The position numbers and the translations under genes were made by a program. Below, in pieces: positions 1-11,540 of a stretch of DNA of 64,000 nucleotides; the stretch's first letter is position 1, and every line of letters starts with the position of its first letter. Location of the stretch: assembly GCA_030267565.1 (NCBI GenBank), contig BRXU01000006.1, positions 1,910,001-1,974,000 of the forward strand, written 5' to 3'. The DNA is from Pleodorina starrii. Its lineage: Eukaryota > Chlorophyta > Chlorophyceae > Chlamydomonadales > Volvocaceae. The notes under the pieces are model-generated. The model searched no databases. It saw only the letters and a list, made by a program, of their open reading frames with translations, and was not told where the DNA came from.

Positions 1-218
1 ACGAGAACCCGGACTGCGAACACGCGCGAGAGATCGCACCAGCTCCTCCTGCCGAGCCCCTGGATCAACGCCGGGTTGCGCAGCCGTTCTTTTATTTTGC
101 TGGGCCCTCCATGCCTGGACCTCGGAGCGAGGATACACGGCTGAAGCCTTCTGATTCATGCTGCTGCTGCTGCTGCTGATGCTGCTGTTGCTCTGTTCTT
201 TTTGTTATTCCCCGCAGG

Positions 219-546
219 TCGGTGATTGGCGGCAGCGTGGCTGTGGTGGTGGTGGTGGGAGTCCTGGTGGGCAGCCGCTTCGTCATTGGAAGGATGCAGG
301 CGAAGCGACCGCAGACGCCCATTTCCAGGTGTGTGTGTGTGTATGTGTCCGACGTCGGGGGCGCCGCCACCGCCGGCGCGGGGATCACTTGCTTGGGTGC
401 GTTTTCGGGTACTGGTGGGTGGAGGTTTCCGGCCGGCTCGCGTGGCGCGGCTTTGATTGTGCTACGTGCTCGGGAGGGCTGTCGGTCTCTTGCAAAGGTA
501 GGCGCCGTCGCGCAGTCTTCGGGACCAGGCGTGACAGCGAGTTCAC

Positions 547-633
<87 letters not shown>

Positions 634-1187
634 CGGCGGCGCCACACGACGCGGCGCGGTACGGGGCATCTGGTTGCAATACCGTACAACTTGAATTCAT
701 TGGGGCTGTGGCGTGTCTGTGTGTCGACACGCAATACGTCGCAATCCGCCGTGCGCGCCACGACACCCCGCTGTGGTGCGTCATCATGGTTGTCAGGTGT
801 TGCGTGTCCCACCATCGCCGCCGCCGCCGCGTCCCCTGTCCCCTGTCCGCCGCCGCCTCCCGCCTCCCGCACCCGCGCAGTATGACACTCTACGCCAACA
901 TGGCTTCCGCCTCCTCGGCGGCAACCCCCGGCAGGTCCGCCGGCGGCGGAGGAGCAGGCGCTGCACGATCCATCTCGCCGGTGAGCTGGGACAACAAGGG
1001 CTGGGACGACGAGGAGGGCAACGGCGACGGCTGGGACAACGACTCGTCCACGTGGGAGGACGTGGAGGGCGGCGCGTCGAGGTCGCGATCTGGGATGGCC
1101 GGGGGCCGCGCTAGCGGTGCCGGGGGCCGCGCGAGTGGCGCCTCGAAGAAGCCCGTTGCCGGGAAGAGCTATCTGGATGACTGGTGA
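219..1187 (+). CDS. 3' end of a putative membrane protein with Trp/acidic cytosolic tail (partial)
   Basis: Two 3' exons are supported. The exon at about 219-328 follows a pyrimidine-rich tract ending CCCCGCAG and ends at GTGTGTG. The exon at 881-1187 follows CGCGCAG. Both are phase 2 at their shared junction. The first exon encodes a Val-rich hydrophobic stretch (GGSVAVVVVVGVLVG) followed by basic residues, which reads as one transmembrane helix and its cytosolic stop-transfer. The last exon encodes a Gly/Ala/Ser-rich linker, then WDNKGWDDEEGNGDGW and STWEDVE, ending KSYLDDW and TGA. Closely spaced Trp in an acidic context resembles the delta-COP-binding tails of COPI cargo and of SCYL1-type proteins; that is analogy only. 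The protein is not identified. Upstream exons lie outside the window or in bases 1-218, where I could not place a splice site. No close TGTAA signal was seen; the nearest is near 2646. Confidence 0.5.
547..633. repeat. (ATG)29 microsatellite
   Basis: Twenty-nine uninterrupted ATG triplets lie in the intron between the two 3' exons of the first gene. They create open frames of pure Met, Asp, His, Ser or Ile on both strands, none of which is likely to be real. Confidence 0.95.
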
Positions 1188-4100
1188 TTGATTCGATCAG
1201 CCGTTGACATGAGAACAACGGGAACTTATTTGTGAGGGTGTGTCGTTTTGACGTCGTGTGGTCGTCCGGCCGATGGACGCTGCCTCGGCATGTTGAGCGT
1301 TCGCCGTGGCGCGTTTGGTGTTTGCGTTACCGTTAGCTTGTATGTGCATGCTTAGCGTGCGTGTAGTTTTGAGTGTATCTGGATCGAGGCTTCTTGCAGC
1401 AGAGATGAGAGGGACGGGTGATGAGATGGATTGCGTCAGCCGTGATACTCGAGGCGTGTCATGTATGCGGTATCCAGTGATATACAGTGTATGCCGTCAC
1501 GGTACATGGAATATAGGTGGGCTGAGAAACGGATGGGAGGGTGGCGCGGTGGCGTGAATCTGGGTGGCGTGAGGGGTAGCCAGGAGCGAGAGGGAACCGG
1601 TTGCGCGGGGACCCACCCAGACCAGGAGGAATTTGTCAGCGAGGGGCAGGGCCGCGCCTGTCAAGGTCTGCGTTTGGAGAGGTCGAGGTCGAGTCGGAAG
1701 TGTGCGTTCGGACGCCAGCGCATGACGCAGCCAAGACCGCGGTTTCTTGCAAACCGTCTCGTGTGGGGCGCGGCGCTAGAGGCGGTGCAGTTGGGATTTT
1801 GCACGAGCGGCAGGTCGGCACAGGCATAGGCTAGCATCGCGCGGCGCGGCGCGGAACGGTGGGCTAGCACCGCCACTACATCACTATGCACCGCATTCTC
1901 GCAGCAGGTTGGTGTTTTTGGTGTGGTGGGGTGGGCGATCCGCATTTTGGCGGGGGGGCACCTGCAGCACGTGCACGTGCGAGGTGCCGCCTGCGGAGTT
2001 TTTATGCAAAGTGTCCGATTGAGAGCTGACCAGGGGCCGATCCATTCTGCGCCTAATGACGCTCATCTGCGCTTTGGCTCACGGCTGGTGGCTGTGTTCG
2101 GTGTGGAAAGCAGCAGATCGTATGTCCGAAGCGGCGCGGCGTGGTCTTTTTCGCGGGTGTGACAACCGTATTAGCTTTGAGAGGATGCTCGCCGTTAGGA
2201 CGAGCCGAAGCTGCGGGTGGCGGCGCGTGCGACTCTTAAATGTCGTGGGGAGGCCTGATTTGTGTCTCACTATGCGCGAGCCGGCGGTTGCATTACAGTG
2301 ACATGGCGAGGGCAGCGATCTTATCCAACGGCCTGGGCGCATGGCCTTGCTATCGGATGTCGCAATTTACCGTACATGCTTGCACATGATCGTAGATAGA
2401 TGGGAGTGTAGATTTTGCTGTGCATGCGCTGAGAGTCAGGGTAAGGTGAAATTCTTTATGCGCGGCGGGGCCGGCGGGGCTATTGTGAAGGAATTGGTGG
2501 CCGCTGACCATGACCGGCCCGCCCTGAAACCAAACCAACACATGACACGATCGCGTTTCTTTCTTTTGACATGGTCCACACCCAATCGGTGCCGGCTTGA
2601 GGACCTGCGTGAAGGCATGAGAAGCGCTCTTGAGCGCAGGGAGCATGTAAGATGGTGTGATCTGTGATGGCTCTGCCACACGCCAAGTGCCCTGGTCGTT
2701 GCCGGTCATCTTGTCTGTACGGTATCTTTCGCATAGCTAGGTGCTCCAGGAGAGGTAAGGGCAACGACACACCAGGCGGGTCGGACATGTCGATCTACTC
2801 CGCTACGCGGCGGTACTGCAGGAGCGCATGGCACCATGGCCCCAGGCCAGGTGCGACGGGGCAATCTGCCCACACCGCAGCCCACCGCGGGGCCGTCATG
2901 AGGCTCATGACGTCATAAGGCATGTGCGCCGAGTCCCTTTCTAGCTCCATGCTCCTAAATCCGTGCACTGCGGATACGGAAATCGGGTTGCATGATTGAT
3001 TGCACCGGGACATTGGGACATTACACGCATCTTACAATGGTTACACAAGACCGGGAGCGCAGTCGCACCTGATGACTGCGTCATCCACTCACGGGTGGAA
3101 TGATGCGGCACAAGACCCCTAGACCCACCCGAGGAGGGCCGCAAGACGGGAGGGGGGGCTCCAGGACCGCCCGTCTTGGGACTCCTTGGGGAATACATCC
3201 CCCTTGTAGGTACTCCGCCCCTCAACACACAAACACACACGCATACACGACCAGAAGAGACTGCTGCCATCACACCGCAACCTGCCCGCCCGCCAACATC
3301 ACAGGGAAAAGTCAATAATATACAAGTGGTTATTAGCAAGAGAAAATCCTGACGGGGGGGCCACTCAATCGGACACGCAGCGAACAAGGATTTCTACCGT
3401 ATTTCTTGCCAAACAGTCAAAGCGGTGATCCCTCACCCGCCCGCCGACGCGAGGATTAGGGCAAATGATGTAACGGCAATTGACACAAGACGCCGACTGT
3501 AACGCGCGGCCACCGCGCAATTACGCCCGGGCCCCACTGGGACATGGATTGGCAGGAGGCGGGGGGAAGGATCGTAACAAACAACAACCCACGATGCGGT
3601 CGGACTGGCGACTGTGACCGACGAGTTACGAGCACGATAATGTACAACACAAGTGCGGGTATGGAAACAAATGGCGACACGGGAATTTTCCTTTTCAACT
3701 CTTCCTTCTCCTTTTCAACTCTTCCTTCCGGATTGACCAAACCTACACGCCACAAACCGGGTCGAGAAATGCGTAAAACGCGAAAACGCCGGCGGCGGCG
3801 CTACCGTACCCCCCCAATCACGCCCTCGGGCATGATTTGCCTGGTGGCGCGGCTGCATGCGGGGCGGACATTGCTAGGACAGGGAACGTGTGCAAACGCT
3901 ACCTCGACGGACGGCACGTAAACCCCAAACCCACCGTCACACGTTGGGGAACACATCACACCACCGGCGACGACACTCCAGACTCGCTCCGAAACCGGCA
4001 AACGAAAGCGACGGCGCATACGCACGGGAGATACCGGCACCCCATCTTTCCTCCCGGCACGGAGGCCACGAAGCTTCACCCCGTCTCGACGACAATCAAT

Positions 4101-4792
4101 CCAATGTCCAAGTCGGGGACATTTCTCACACGCAGGACACGACAGACCGCGGCTGCCCAAAGCGGGCGCGGCCCCAACCCCCCGCGCCACGCGCAGACAG
4201 AGCGAGCAATGTACGGCGCCGTACCGTACATGCGGCATCCGGCGCCGTACCGCACATGCGGCATCCGGCCCCGTACCTACCGCCACGCGCAGGGCTCTTC
4301 AGATCGCTGAACACCGGCCCCCCTCCACACACCAGCGCAACCCAGCCCAGCCCAGCGCAGCGCAACCCAGCACACGAAAGCACACAAAGCGTTAAAACCC
4401 CCCATTCTCAGGCCCACAGCTTTTTGACAAGTACACGGCGCCTCAGACCGCAAGACCGGCAGAGATACACTAAATGCCGCTGGCAACAATTCGCGCACCT
4501 CCACAACAGCAATTCCTTTTGCAAAAAAACATCAACGAGGAATGATCAAGTCCGTTCCCAAGGGCCTACTTGCCCCGGTGCAGCAGAGCTTTGGCAGCAC
4601 AAAGGGCTTTTGGTCCAGTGGATGGGTTCGACCAAAGTTGGGGCAATCCTCTCCAAACCCCCGATTTAAATGTACAGCACGGCACGGCACCGCACGACGG
4701 GCCGCCCGCCTCAGGCTCCCCTCCCCTTCCCTCCCTCAGGCTGCTCAAATGTTTCCAACTGCAAACCATGGCCGGTGCGCGCATGCTGGGTT
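1188..4792. other. Intergenic and UTR sequence
   Basis: No exon with convincing codon use or paired splice sites was found. The first part should hold the 3' UTR of the upstream gene, and the right part lies downstream of the minus-strand armadillo gene. Apart from a short tandem repeat near 4215 nothing is recognised. Confidence 0.5.
4215..4266. repeat. 26-bp tandem repeat, two copies
   Basis: Two adjacent 26-bp units (4215-4240 and 4241-4266) begin GGCGCCGTACC and end GCGGCATCC, differing at one base. A degenerate third start (GGCCCCGTACC) follows. Confidence 0.85.
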
Positions 4793-4797
4793 TTACA
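4793..4797 (-). terminator. Candidate TGTAA poly(A) signal of the armadillo gene
   Basis: TGTAA on the minus strand, about 480 nt past the stop codon at 5280. TGTAA is the usual poly(A) signal in Chlamydomonas and its relatives. Assignment rests on position only. Confidence 0.4.
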
Positions 4798-5279
4798 ACA
4801 GTCCATCCAAACCAATGTGCGCGCGAGGACCCGGCAAGGACACGCCTCATCGCTCTATCTGATGTCACTCAGCTGTCCCTGTATGTTGTACAAAACGTCG
4901 TATCAAGTACACTTTTGCTTGCTCGGCCCATCCACATCCGCCCATCCGCCCATCCGCCGTCCTCCCTTGGAACACAAACCGCAGCCACCAGGCCAGCAGC
5001 GGCACTCGCACCGCACCAAGGCTCGGGGCCCTGCTCACCCACCTCTCCTCATCCACCTCGCCTCCCTCCCTCCCATCGCATGACCTCCCCTCCTCCTCCT
5101 CCCCCCCGCCCCACCCCTCGCCGCGGGAACCGACGCCCTTCCAGATTCCAGCCCTGTCCGGCGGCACACGGCCCCACCCGCACATGACGCGACGCGACAT
5201 GCGGGCTCCTGAACGTGCTCCTCAGGCTGTGGGAGCTCGCGGCCGCAACCCCCCGCTCCCCGCTTCCCTCCGCCCGCGG

Positions 5280-8200
5280 TTAGGCCCTGGCGGCCGTGGC
5301 GCCGGCGAGGGTCGGGCCCGCAGCTGCTGCCGCCTGGCTCTGCACCACCACGAAGCCGCTGGCCTCCTGGACCCCCTGGAGGAGAGGGGGATGGGGATGG
5401 GGATGGAGAGAGAGGAGAGGACGGGGAGGGGAGGGAGAGGGGAGGGGGTGACAAGAGATGCCACCGGATGGGCTGGGTTGGGATGGCAGGGGAGGGAAAC
5501 AGCATGGTGGCGATGATGGAGGGAATAGGAGGGGGGGATGGGATGGCCGGGAGCGGGATGGCGCGGACAGGAGCAAAGGCGGAAAGGGGCTCCGCTGCTG
5601 CTGCTGCTTTGCTAAACGGGGCCCCGCCGCACTTCTCCCCGCATCTCTCCCTCCGCCCCCTGGTCCTTCCTTCCAACCTACCCCCTTCCTCCATCCCTCC
5701 ACCCTCACCATTCCCAAACCGCATCCCAAACCCCCCTCCTTCCACCTCCTTCCCCCCCCTCCCTCCACCCCACTCCACCTGCAGCCTGGCCAGCACATTC
5801 AGCACTGCATGCAGGTCCCCCTTGGCGGGCTGCCAGCAGGGCCCGAAGCCGCCCAGCGCCCCCCGCAGCACCTCGGACGCAGCGGGGAGCGCCGCCAGAG
5901 TGCGCTGGTTGTCGGGGCAGCCGCGTAGGCAGCTGTGGAGCGCCACGATGGCGGCCACCTGGGTTTCGGAGCGGGGCTCGGAGCGAGCCACCACATCCAG
6001 GAGAGCGGGGATGCCGCCTGCTCGGGCGGGCGAAGTGGGTGGGTGGGCGGACGACACACAACAACCATCATCATCATAATCAGCAGCAGCAGCCCCACCA
6101 GCCCCACCAAAGGACACAGAAGCGACACGAGAGCAGATCCCGGGCGGGATGTGGCACCCCGACCCGCCGACCCACCCACCGACCGACCGACCGACCGACC
6201 GACCCAACGCATGAGCATATTCCGCTTCGAAGCCATCGGGGTCACGCTGAGCTCAGCCACCCACCCAAACACACCCCGCACCCAGCCAGCTACCCCCCCC
6301 CCACCCACCCGCGGCTCCGATGGCGGCCTTGTTGGCTGGGTCCAGACTCAGAGCCTACGGGCGAGCGGGAGTGGGAGGCAAGGCAGGGTGGGGGAGGGCA
6401 GGGAGTGATATGATCCAGGGTGGGGGAGGGGTCAAGTGGAGCGCCGGGTGGGTGGGTGGGTGGGCGGGTGGGTGGGTGGGCGGGGGGGTCCAGGGAGGGA
6501 TGGGCGACAGCCGTGACGTCATGCGCGGCGATCCACATCAAGGCAAGACAAGACACCCGCAACCACCAAAGAAGCCGCGTGGACTCGCGTGACTGCCGTG
6601 TCTCCGAAAGACGCGGAACATAAAAAATGTGAAGCGAAATTGCGCTTATAATTCGTTTCCATCACCAAGGTCCACACTTTCAGCTCACACCTTCATTCAG
6701 CCCCACTCCCAAGCTGGGCGGCGCCGTACCCGCCGTACCCGCACCCCCTTTCCCTTCCTCCATTACCATTACCTGCAGCAGCTTCACCGCCGGCAGCAGC
6801 GCCGCCCGCCTGTCGTACACACCGCTCGCCGTCGCCAGCACCGGCATCGGCACCGTTGCCGCCGCCGCGGTGGCGGCGGTGGCGGTGGCGGCGCCGGGTG
6901 CCGTCAGGTTGCCCACGTTGAGGGCCGCGGGGCCGCCTCCTCCCTGGAGCCCCGAGGCCGCCGCCGCTGATGAGCCCGCCGCGGTGGTGGTGGAGGCCGG
7001 AGGTGGCGGTGGTGGGGAGGGCACTGCCGCCGCGGTGAGCTCCACCAGTCGGGTCAGACCGCCCGTCTCCCTGCGGGGGTGATGAGGAAGAGGAGCGGGG
7101 GGTAGGTGGGTGGTGGCGACACGGCGGTCAAGAGGAGTCAAAGAGTCAAGTCGGGCGGGGCGGCGGAGGGGCGGCAGTGGGGCCGAAGGGTTGGGAGGCA
7201 GAGAGCAGAAGGAGAGGCGAGCAGAACAGAACAGAGAGCCGTAATGAGGTTGAAGCGGGGATAGGCAGTGACATGAATGGAGGCTGAGAATGGGGCTCGA
7301 GCAGGATACGGCCGGATAACGCGGCGCACAGCGTGTCGTACTGCCAACCTATCTGTCGTACCTGATGGCCTCCACCGCCAGCGCGTGGTCCGCCAGCGCC
7401 GCCAGCGCCGCCAGTGCGTGTCCGCTGACCACCGGGTTGTGGTTCCGGAGCAGTGCCACCAGTCGGGGCACACCGCCCGCAGCCACCAGCGAGTCGCGGC
7501 ACTCGGAGTCGCGGCACAGCTCAGCAAGGGCCTGGGGGCGGGGGGGGGGGCCATGGTCATCATGTTCATGTTGGTGGGCTGCCCGATGGATGTTTCGGTG
7601 TTTGCCGTATTCGTATTCGGTGCACACACCGGCGCACAGCATCCACTTGGATCCACCACTCGGCTCCGCACCTCCAGAGCCGCTGTCAGTGTGCTTGTCG
7701 TTGTCGCCCCGCCCTCTGCCCTCAATGAACCGCAACCCTCCCCCGCCCCGCACCGCACCGCCTCATCCCGAGCCACTCCCAATCAACTCCAATAACCCTC
7801 TCCAAAGCCTCAACGCCCCATACCTCTCCCGTCACCCTCACCCGTCACCCCTCACCCCACTAACCTGAGCAATGAGGTGCAGCATGGGGCAGTCCGGCAT
7901 CGCCGCCGCCAGCCGCTGAAGCAGCAACTCAATGCCCTTGAGCCTGTGAGGTGTACCGCACCGCACCACACCACGGCGAGGCGAGCCGAGAGTAGCCACA
8001 CACACACATCCACATCCAGACACACACGGCATTCGTCAAATACGGGGTCGGTACCGTGACGTGCCGCCTGCAACGTGCAGCCGTGTCCCCAACACGCTTT
8101 CGGGAGTGCGGTTTCGAAAGCGCCGGTGCCGCCGCGGAAGCGCGCGGCTGGGGCTACCCAGCACCATTGGGGTAACCGGGGTAACCGGAAATCGCACGGC

Positions 8201-11200
8201 TGCGGTTGCCGACAAGCCGGCCATGCGGGGGCGCTTCGGGGGCCGCATCCCTCCCAATGTATTCGTTAGGGGCTCAGGGCGTTTCTTTCGTATGTCGGTT
8301 CACCGACGAATATACAGCCTTGCTGCTGCAAGGGGGCGAGCCATGCAGTGCAACGCAGCGCAGTGCAAGGGGCTCGTGTCCCCCATCATCCAGCCAGTCA
8401 GCCAGCCAGTGCGTGAGAGGGTGGGCGGACCCCGACCCTCCCGACCCTCGACCCGATTGGTGGTACTACTCACTTGTTGAACTCGCGGGCGAAGCGCGGG
8501 TTGCGGCGCGCGGCGGCAATGATGGCCCTCAGCGCCTCCATCACGCGGGAGGGGTCGCCCGACTGGAGCTTACGAAGCAGTCCCGCCACACCTGTAGGGT
8601 CGGGTGAGGGGGGTGGGGTGGGGTGGGGGTGCGGTGTGGGAATCGGGTTCGGGTCGGGTCGGGTGAGGGGGGTGGGGTGGGGGTGCGGTGTGGGAATCGG
8701 GTTCGGGTCGGGTCGGGTGAGGGGTGGTGTGGTGTGGGGTGGCGTGGTGTGGTGTGGGAATCGGGTTCGGGTCGTGTGGGGTCGGGTGGTGTGGTGTAGG
8801 AATCGGGTGGGGGGGTGGTGTGTGTGGGGGGGGTGTGGGAATCGGGTCGTGTGGAGTGGGGTCGTGTGGTGTGGGAATCGGGTCGGGTCGTGTGGGGTCG
8901 CGTGGGGTCGTGTGGTGTGGGAATCGGGTCGGGTCGGGTCGTGTGGGGTCGTGTGGGGAAGGGCGCGGAGGCGCAGGGGAGGGAGGAGGAGAGATAGATG
9001 AGACCGCGGCGAAGCGACCAAGGCGATGCAGGCAGGAGCTGGCACAGCTACCCGGAGAGGAGGGGGAAGGGGGAGGATTTGAAGAGTAAATTTGCAACAA
9101 TGAAACAAGAAGCCCTGCGAAGGAAGGCGGAGGGGGGTAACTCTGAAGTGGGTAAGGGCGCAGAGAAACCGGCGACAGCGGGGGCCTTGGTGCCCTCCCT
9201 GCCTCTCACGTCTCACCGCTGCGCCAGCGGGCGATGCGGCTGACGCCCTGGTGCAGCAGCAGCCCCACCACCGCCGGTCGCACCAGCGCCCCCGCCACAT
9301 TGCGGACTGCCAGGAGCGGACCCAGCACCATGCCTGACAGAAGGGAAGGTGGCAAGTGGGCAGTGACAGTGACACAGGGGGGTTGGGGTGGAGGCGGGAG
9401 AAGGGGACGTGGTTAATAAGGCAGAGATGGGTACGAAAGAAAGAGCAACGGATAGGGGCAACGATATCGGGGTTCATGAAAGGGACAGAGAGGACGGGCG
9501 AGGGTGGAATGGGGGTGGTTGAAAAGTGCACGGCAGGGGAGGGGAGGGGGAGGAGGGGAGGGGAAAGGCGGGGCGCACTGAGAGGGGCAGCGAGGCGACC
9601 GGCCGTGAGGAAGGAAACGACGCAAGAGGGAGCGGGAGAGAGGGAGACGCGGCAACAGAAAGGGAGAAGAAAAGAAATAAGGAGAAGAAAAAGCAGGAGG
9701 AAAGACCGACCGAGTCACATCCCGGGGCAGCCCGAATCGCGCAGTCATCGCGCCCACCACGTTGTCGTACACTCGTCGTACCTGTCGCGAGGCCAGCCAC
9801 GCTTCCGGCGACGTAGCGGGAAATGCCCTCCGCAAGCTCCTTGGTGGTCAGGCAGCACGGAGCACCTGCCGTATGGAATGTACGACAAACGACAACTGAC
9901 ACGTGCGCGGAAGCCAGTAGATGTCGCTAAGCTCGCCCCGCCCCCCATATCAAGCCTAAGCAGTGCGGGTAACCACCCCCATGGAGGCGCACATTGGAAC
10001 AGCAACACCACCAACAACAACAACGATATCATCAGCATCAGCATCATCATCAGCAACAGGCAACAACGAGAATAAAACAACGCAAAATGAAACAGCGACA
10101 ATCAACGAAAAAAACACCGAACAGCGCCGTCATCCCCCACCCCACCTGCCGCCTCCGCCGCCACGTGTGTCGCCATGAAGCCGACCACTCCGGAGCCGCA
10201 GCTGAGCGCCAAAAAGGTGGTGCCCAACACCTTCAGCATCTCGTCACGCAGGTTGCCGCCGCGGCCGCCCGAGCCGCCGCGGTGGCCGCCGGCGCCGTCG
10301 GCGCTGCGAACCGTGGTGGCACGTGGGGGTCCGGATGAGAAGAGATGGTCGTCGTCATTGGGCACCGAGGTTCGGGTGGGATGCGGTAGGGAATGGCGCT
10401 CGGGAGTAATGGGATTTTTAAATGTGATGGCGATGTGTGGGATCGAGAGTTTTGATGCACGAGGGCGGCGCAGCCGGCGCAAGTGCTTGTACGACTGCAA
10501 TGAGGAGCTTGAGGACCATGGTACGGAGTTTATTGGTGTCACATAACGCTACATGGGGAATACAGGGATAAAGGCTGCGATGTGTAATCCATATCGCGCA
10601 CAGGGGCCTCTCGGAGGCCCGCAAGAGCGAGGGACGGGGGGAAGAGAAGGCAAGTGTCGGCGAGATGGGGAATCGCGCTCACCACTCGGGCGCGGGCTCC
10701 CACACGACGGTTCCGTCGGGCTTGTGCACCACCTTGCCAGCGCCCTGAAATGTGAATCATGACAGGGCGCGATGCAACCAAGCGATGTCGGGCAATTAGG
10801 TTCGGAATTTCAACTAGGTTAGGCTGGATAGGCCCTCAAGAGTTAGCCGAAAAGAAGTTATTGTAAACACCATATTCGCTCAAGCAAACAGCTAGGTCGG
10901 CTTCACAGTCCCGCACTTTCCGTTGGAAAAAGCGGGTGTCAGGAGACATGGCACTGCGCAGCGTCGTTGACCGCGCAAAGACAAGCAAGCCCTCGCGCAA
11001 GCGACATTTACCTGATGGTCAATTACAACAGCGTGCCGGGCCTGCACAGCCTCCAACCTTGGGCCGCGGCCCGGAGAAGTTGGCCCCTCCGCGTCTGAAC
11101 TGTTGGCCGAGGTGCTGACGCTGGACAAGCATTGCGACGTTGACCTGGATGCCTTCCGAAGCCGCTGTATCTTGCTTTGCTCCAGAGCATCGCCTGCGCA

Positions 11201-11540
11201 GGAGAGCGGTGCGCGGAGGCATACGTTGCCCGGAGGCCGACACTCCCATTCCGAGCAGCTAGGGTTCTTGGCCCGCGCAACGGACGTAACCGAGCAGCCT
11301 CCAACAACAGTGCCAATCCAAGACAATTAACAATGTTTTCAAGGAGCACAAGGCCGAAATGGCGAGGCCAGCACCGGAGGTCAAGCGCCGGACTAACGAG
11401 AGAAGCCCGAGCGACAGCGCGGCCCCAGCGGCTAAGCTCCACTCGTGACGAGCCAAGCCACATTATAGCAAGAAGCTCTACTCACTCTCGGCGACAGCAG
11501 CTGTGGACGCCTGGTTGGTGGGGACTTTGGCAGAGCGCAT
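5280..11540 (-). CDS. Armadillo-repeat membrane protein, 13 exons, 534 aa
   Basis: Exons on the minus strand: 11540-11486, 11094-11012, 10744-10683, 10303-10146, 9865-9782, 9333-9217, 8591-8474, 7943-7865, 7531-7362, 7070-6773, 6354-6309, 6017-5779, 5375-5280. Every junction is GT..AG, every phase matches, and the total is 1605 nt ending in TAA. The protein starts MRSAKVPTNQAS. It has a hydrophobic Gly/Ala-rich helix at about residues 90-112 (VLGTTFLALSCGSGVVGFMA) and a second glycine-spaced hydrophobic region at about 135-180. From about 187 it is armadillo-like, with GGVPRLVALLRNHNPVVSGH, ALSLDPANKAAIGAAGGIPA and QVAAIVALHSCLRGCPDNQR. A Pro/Ala/Thr-rich insertion lies at about 320-385. Membrane attachment plus a cytosolic ARM scaffold is inferred; I cannot name the family. 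Exon 2's acceptor (TTCAG) is the least certain junction. Confidence 0.8.
6401..6416 (-). repeat. Dispersed intronic motif, copy 1 of 4
   Basis: In transcript sense this reads GGATCATATCACTCCC. It lies about 45 nt upstream of the CGCCCGTAG acceptor of the 46-nt armadillo exon 6309-6354. Confidence 0.75.
8600..8960. repeat. GGGTCG/GGAATCGGGT minisatellite in armadillo intron
   Basis: Degenerate tandem units built on GGGAATCGGGT and CGGGTCGTGTGGGG fill most of the intron upstream of the exon ending at 8591. The variable unit length suggests slippage and gene conversion rather than function. Confidence 0.85.

Noticed and set aside
385..872. Open frames of poly-Met, poly-Asp, poly-His, poly-Ser and poly-Ile
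   Set aside because: All are produced by the intronic (ATG)29 repeat and have no splice or start support.
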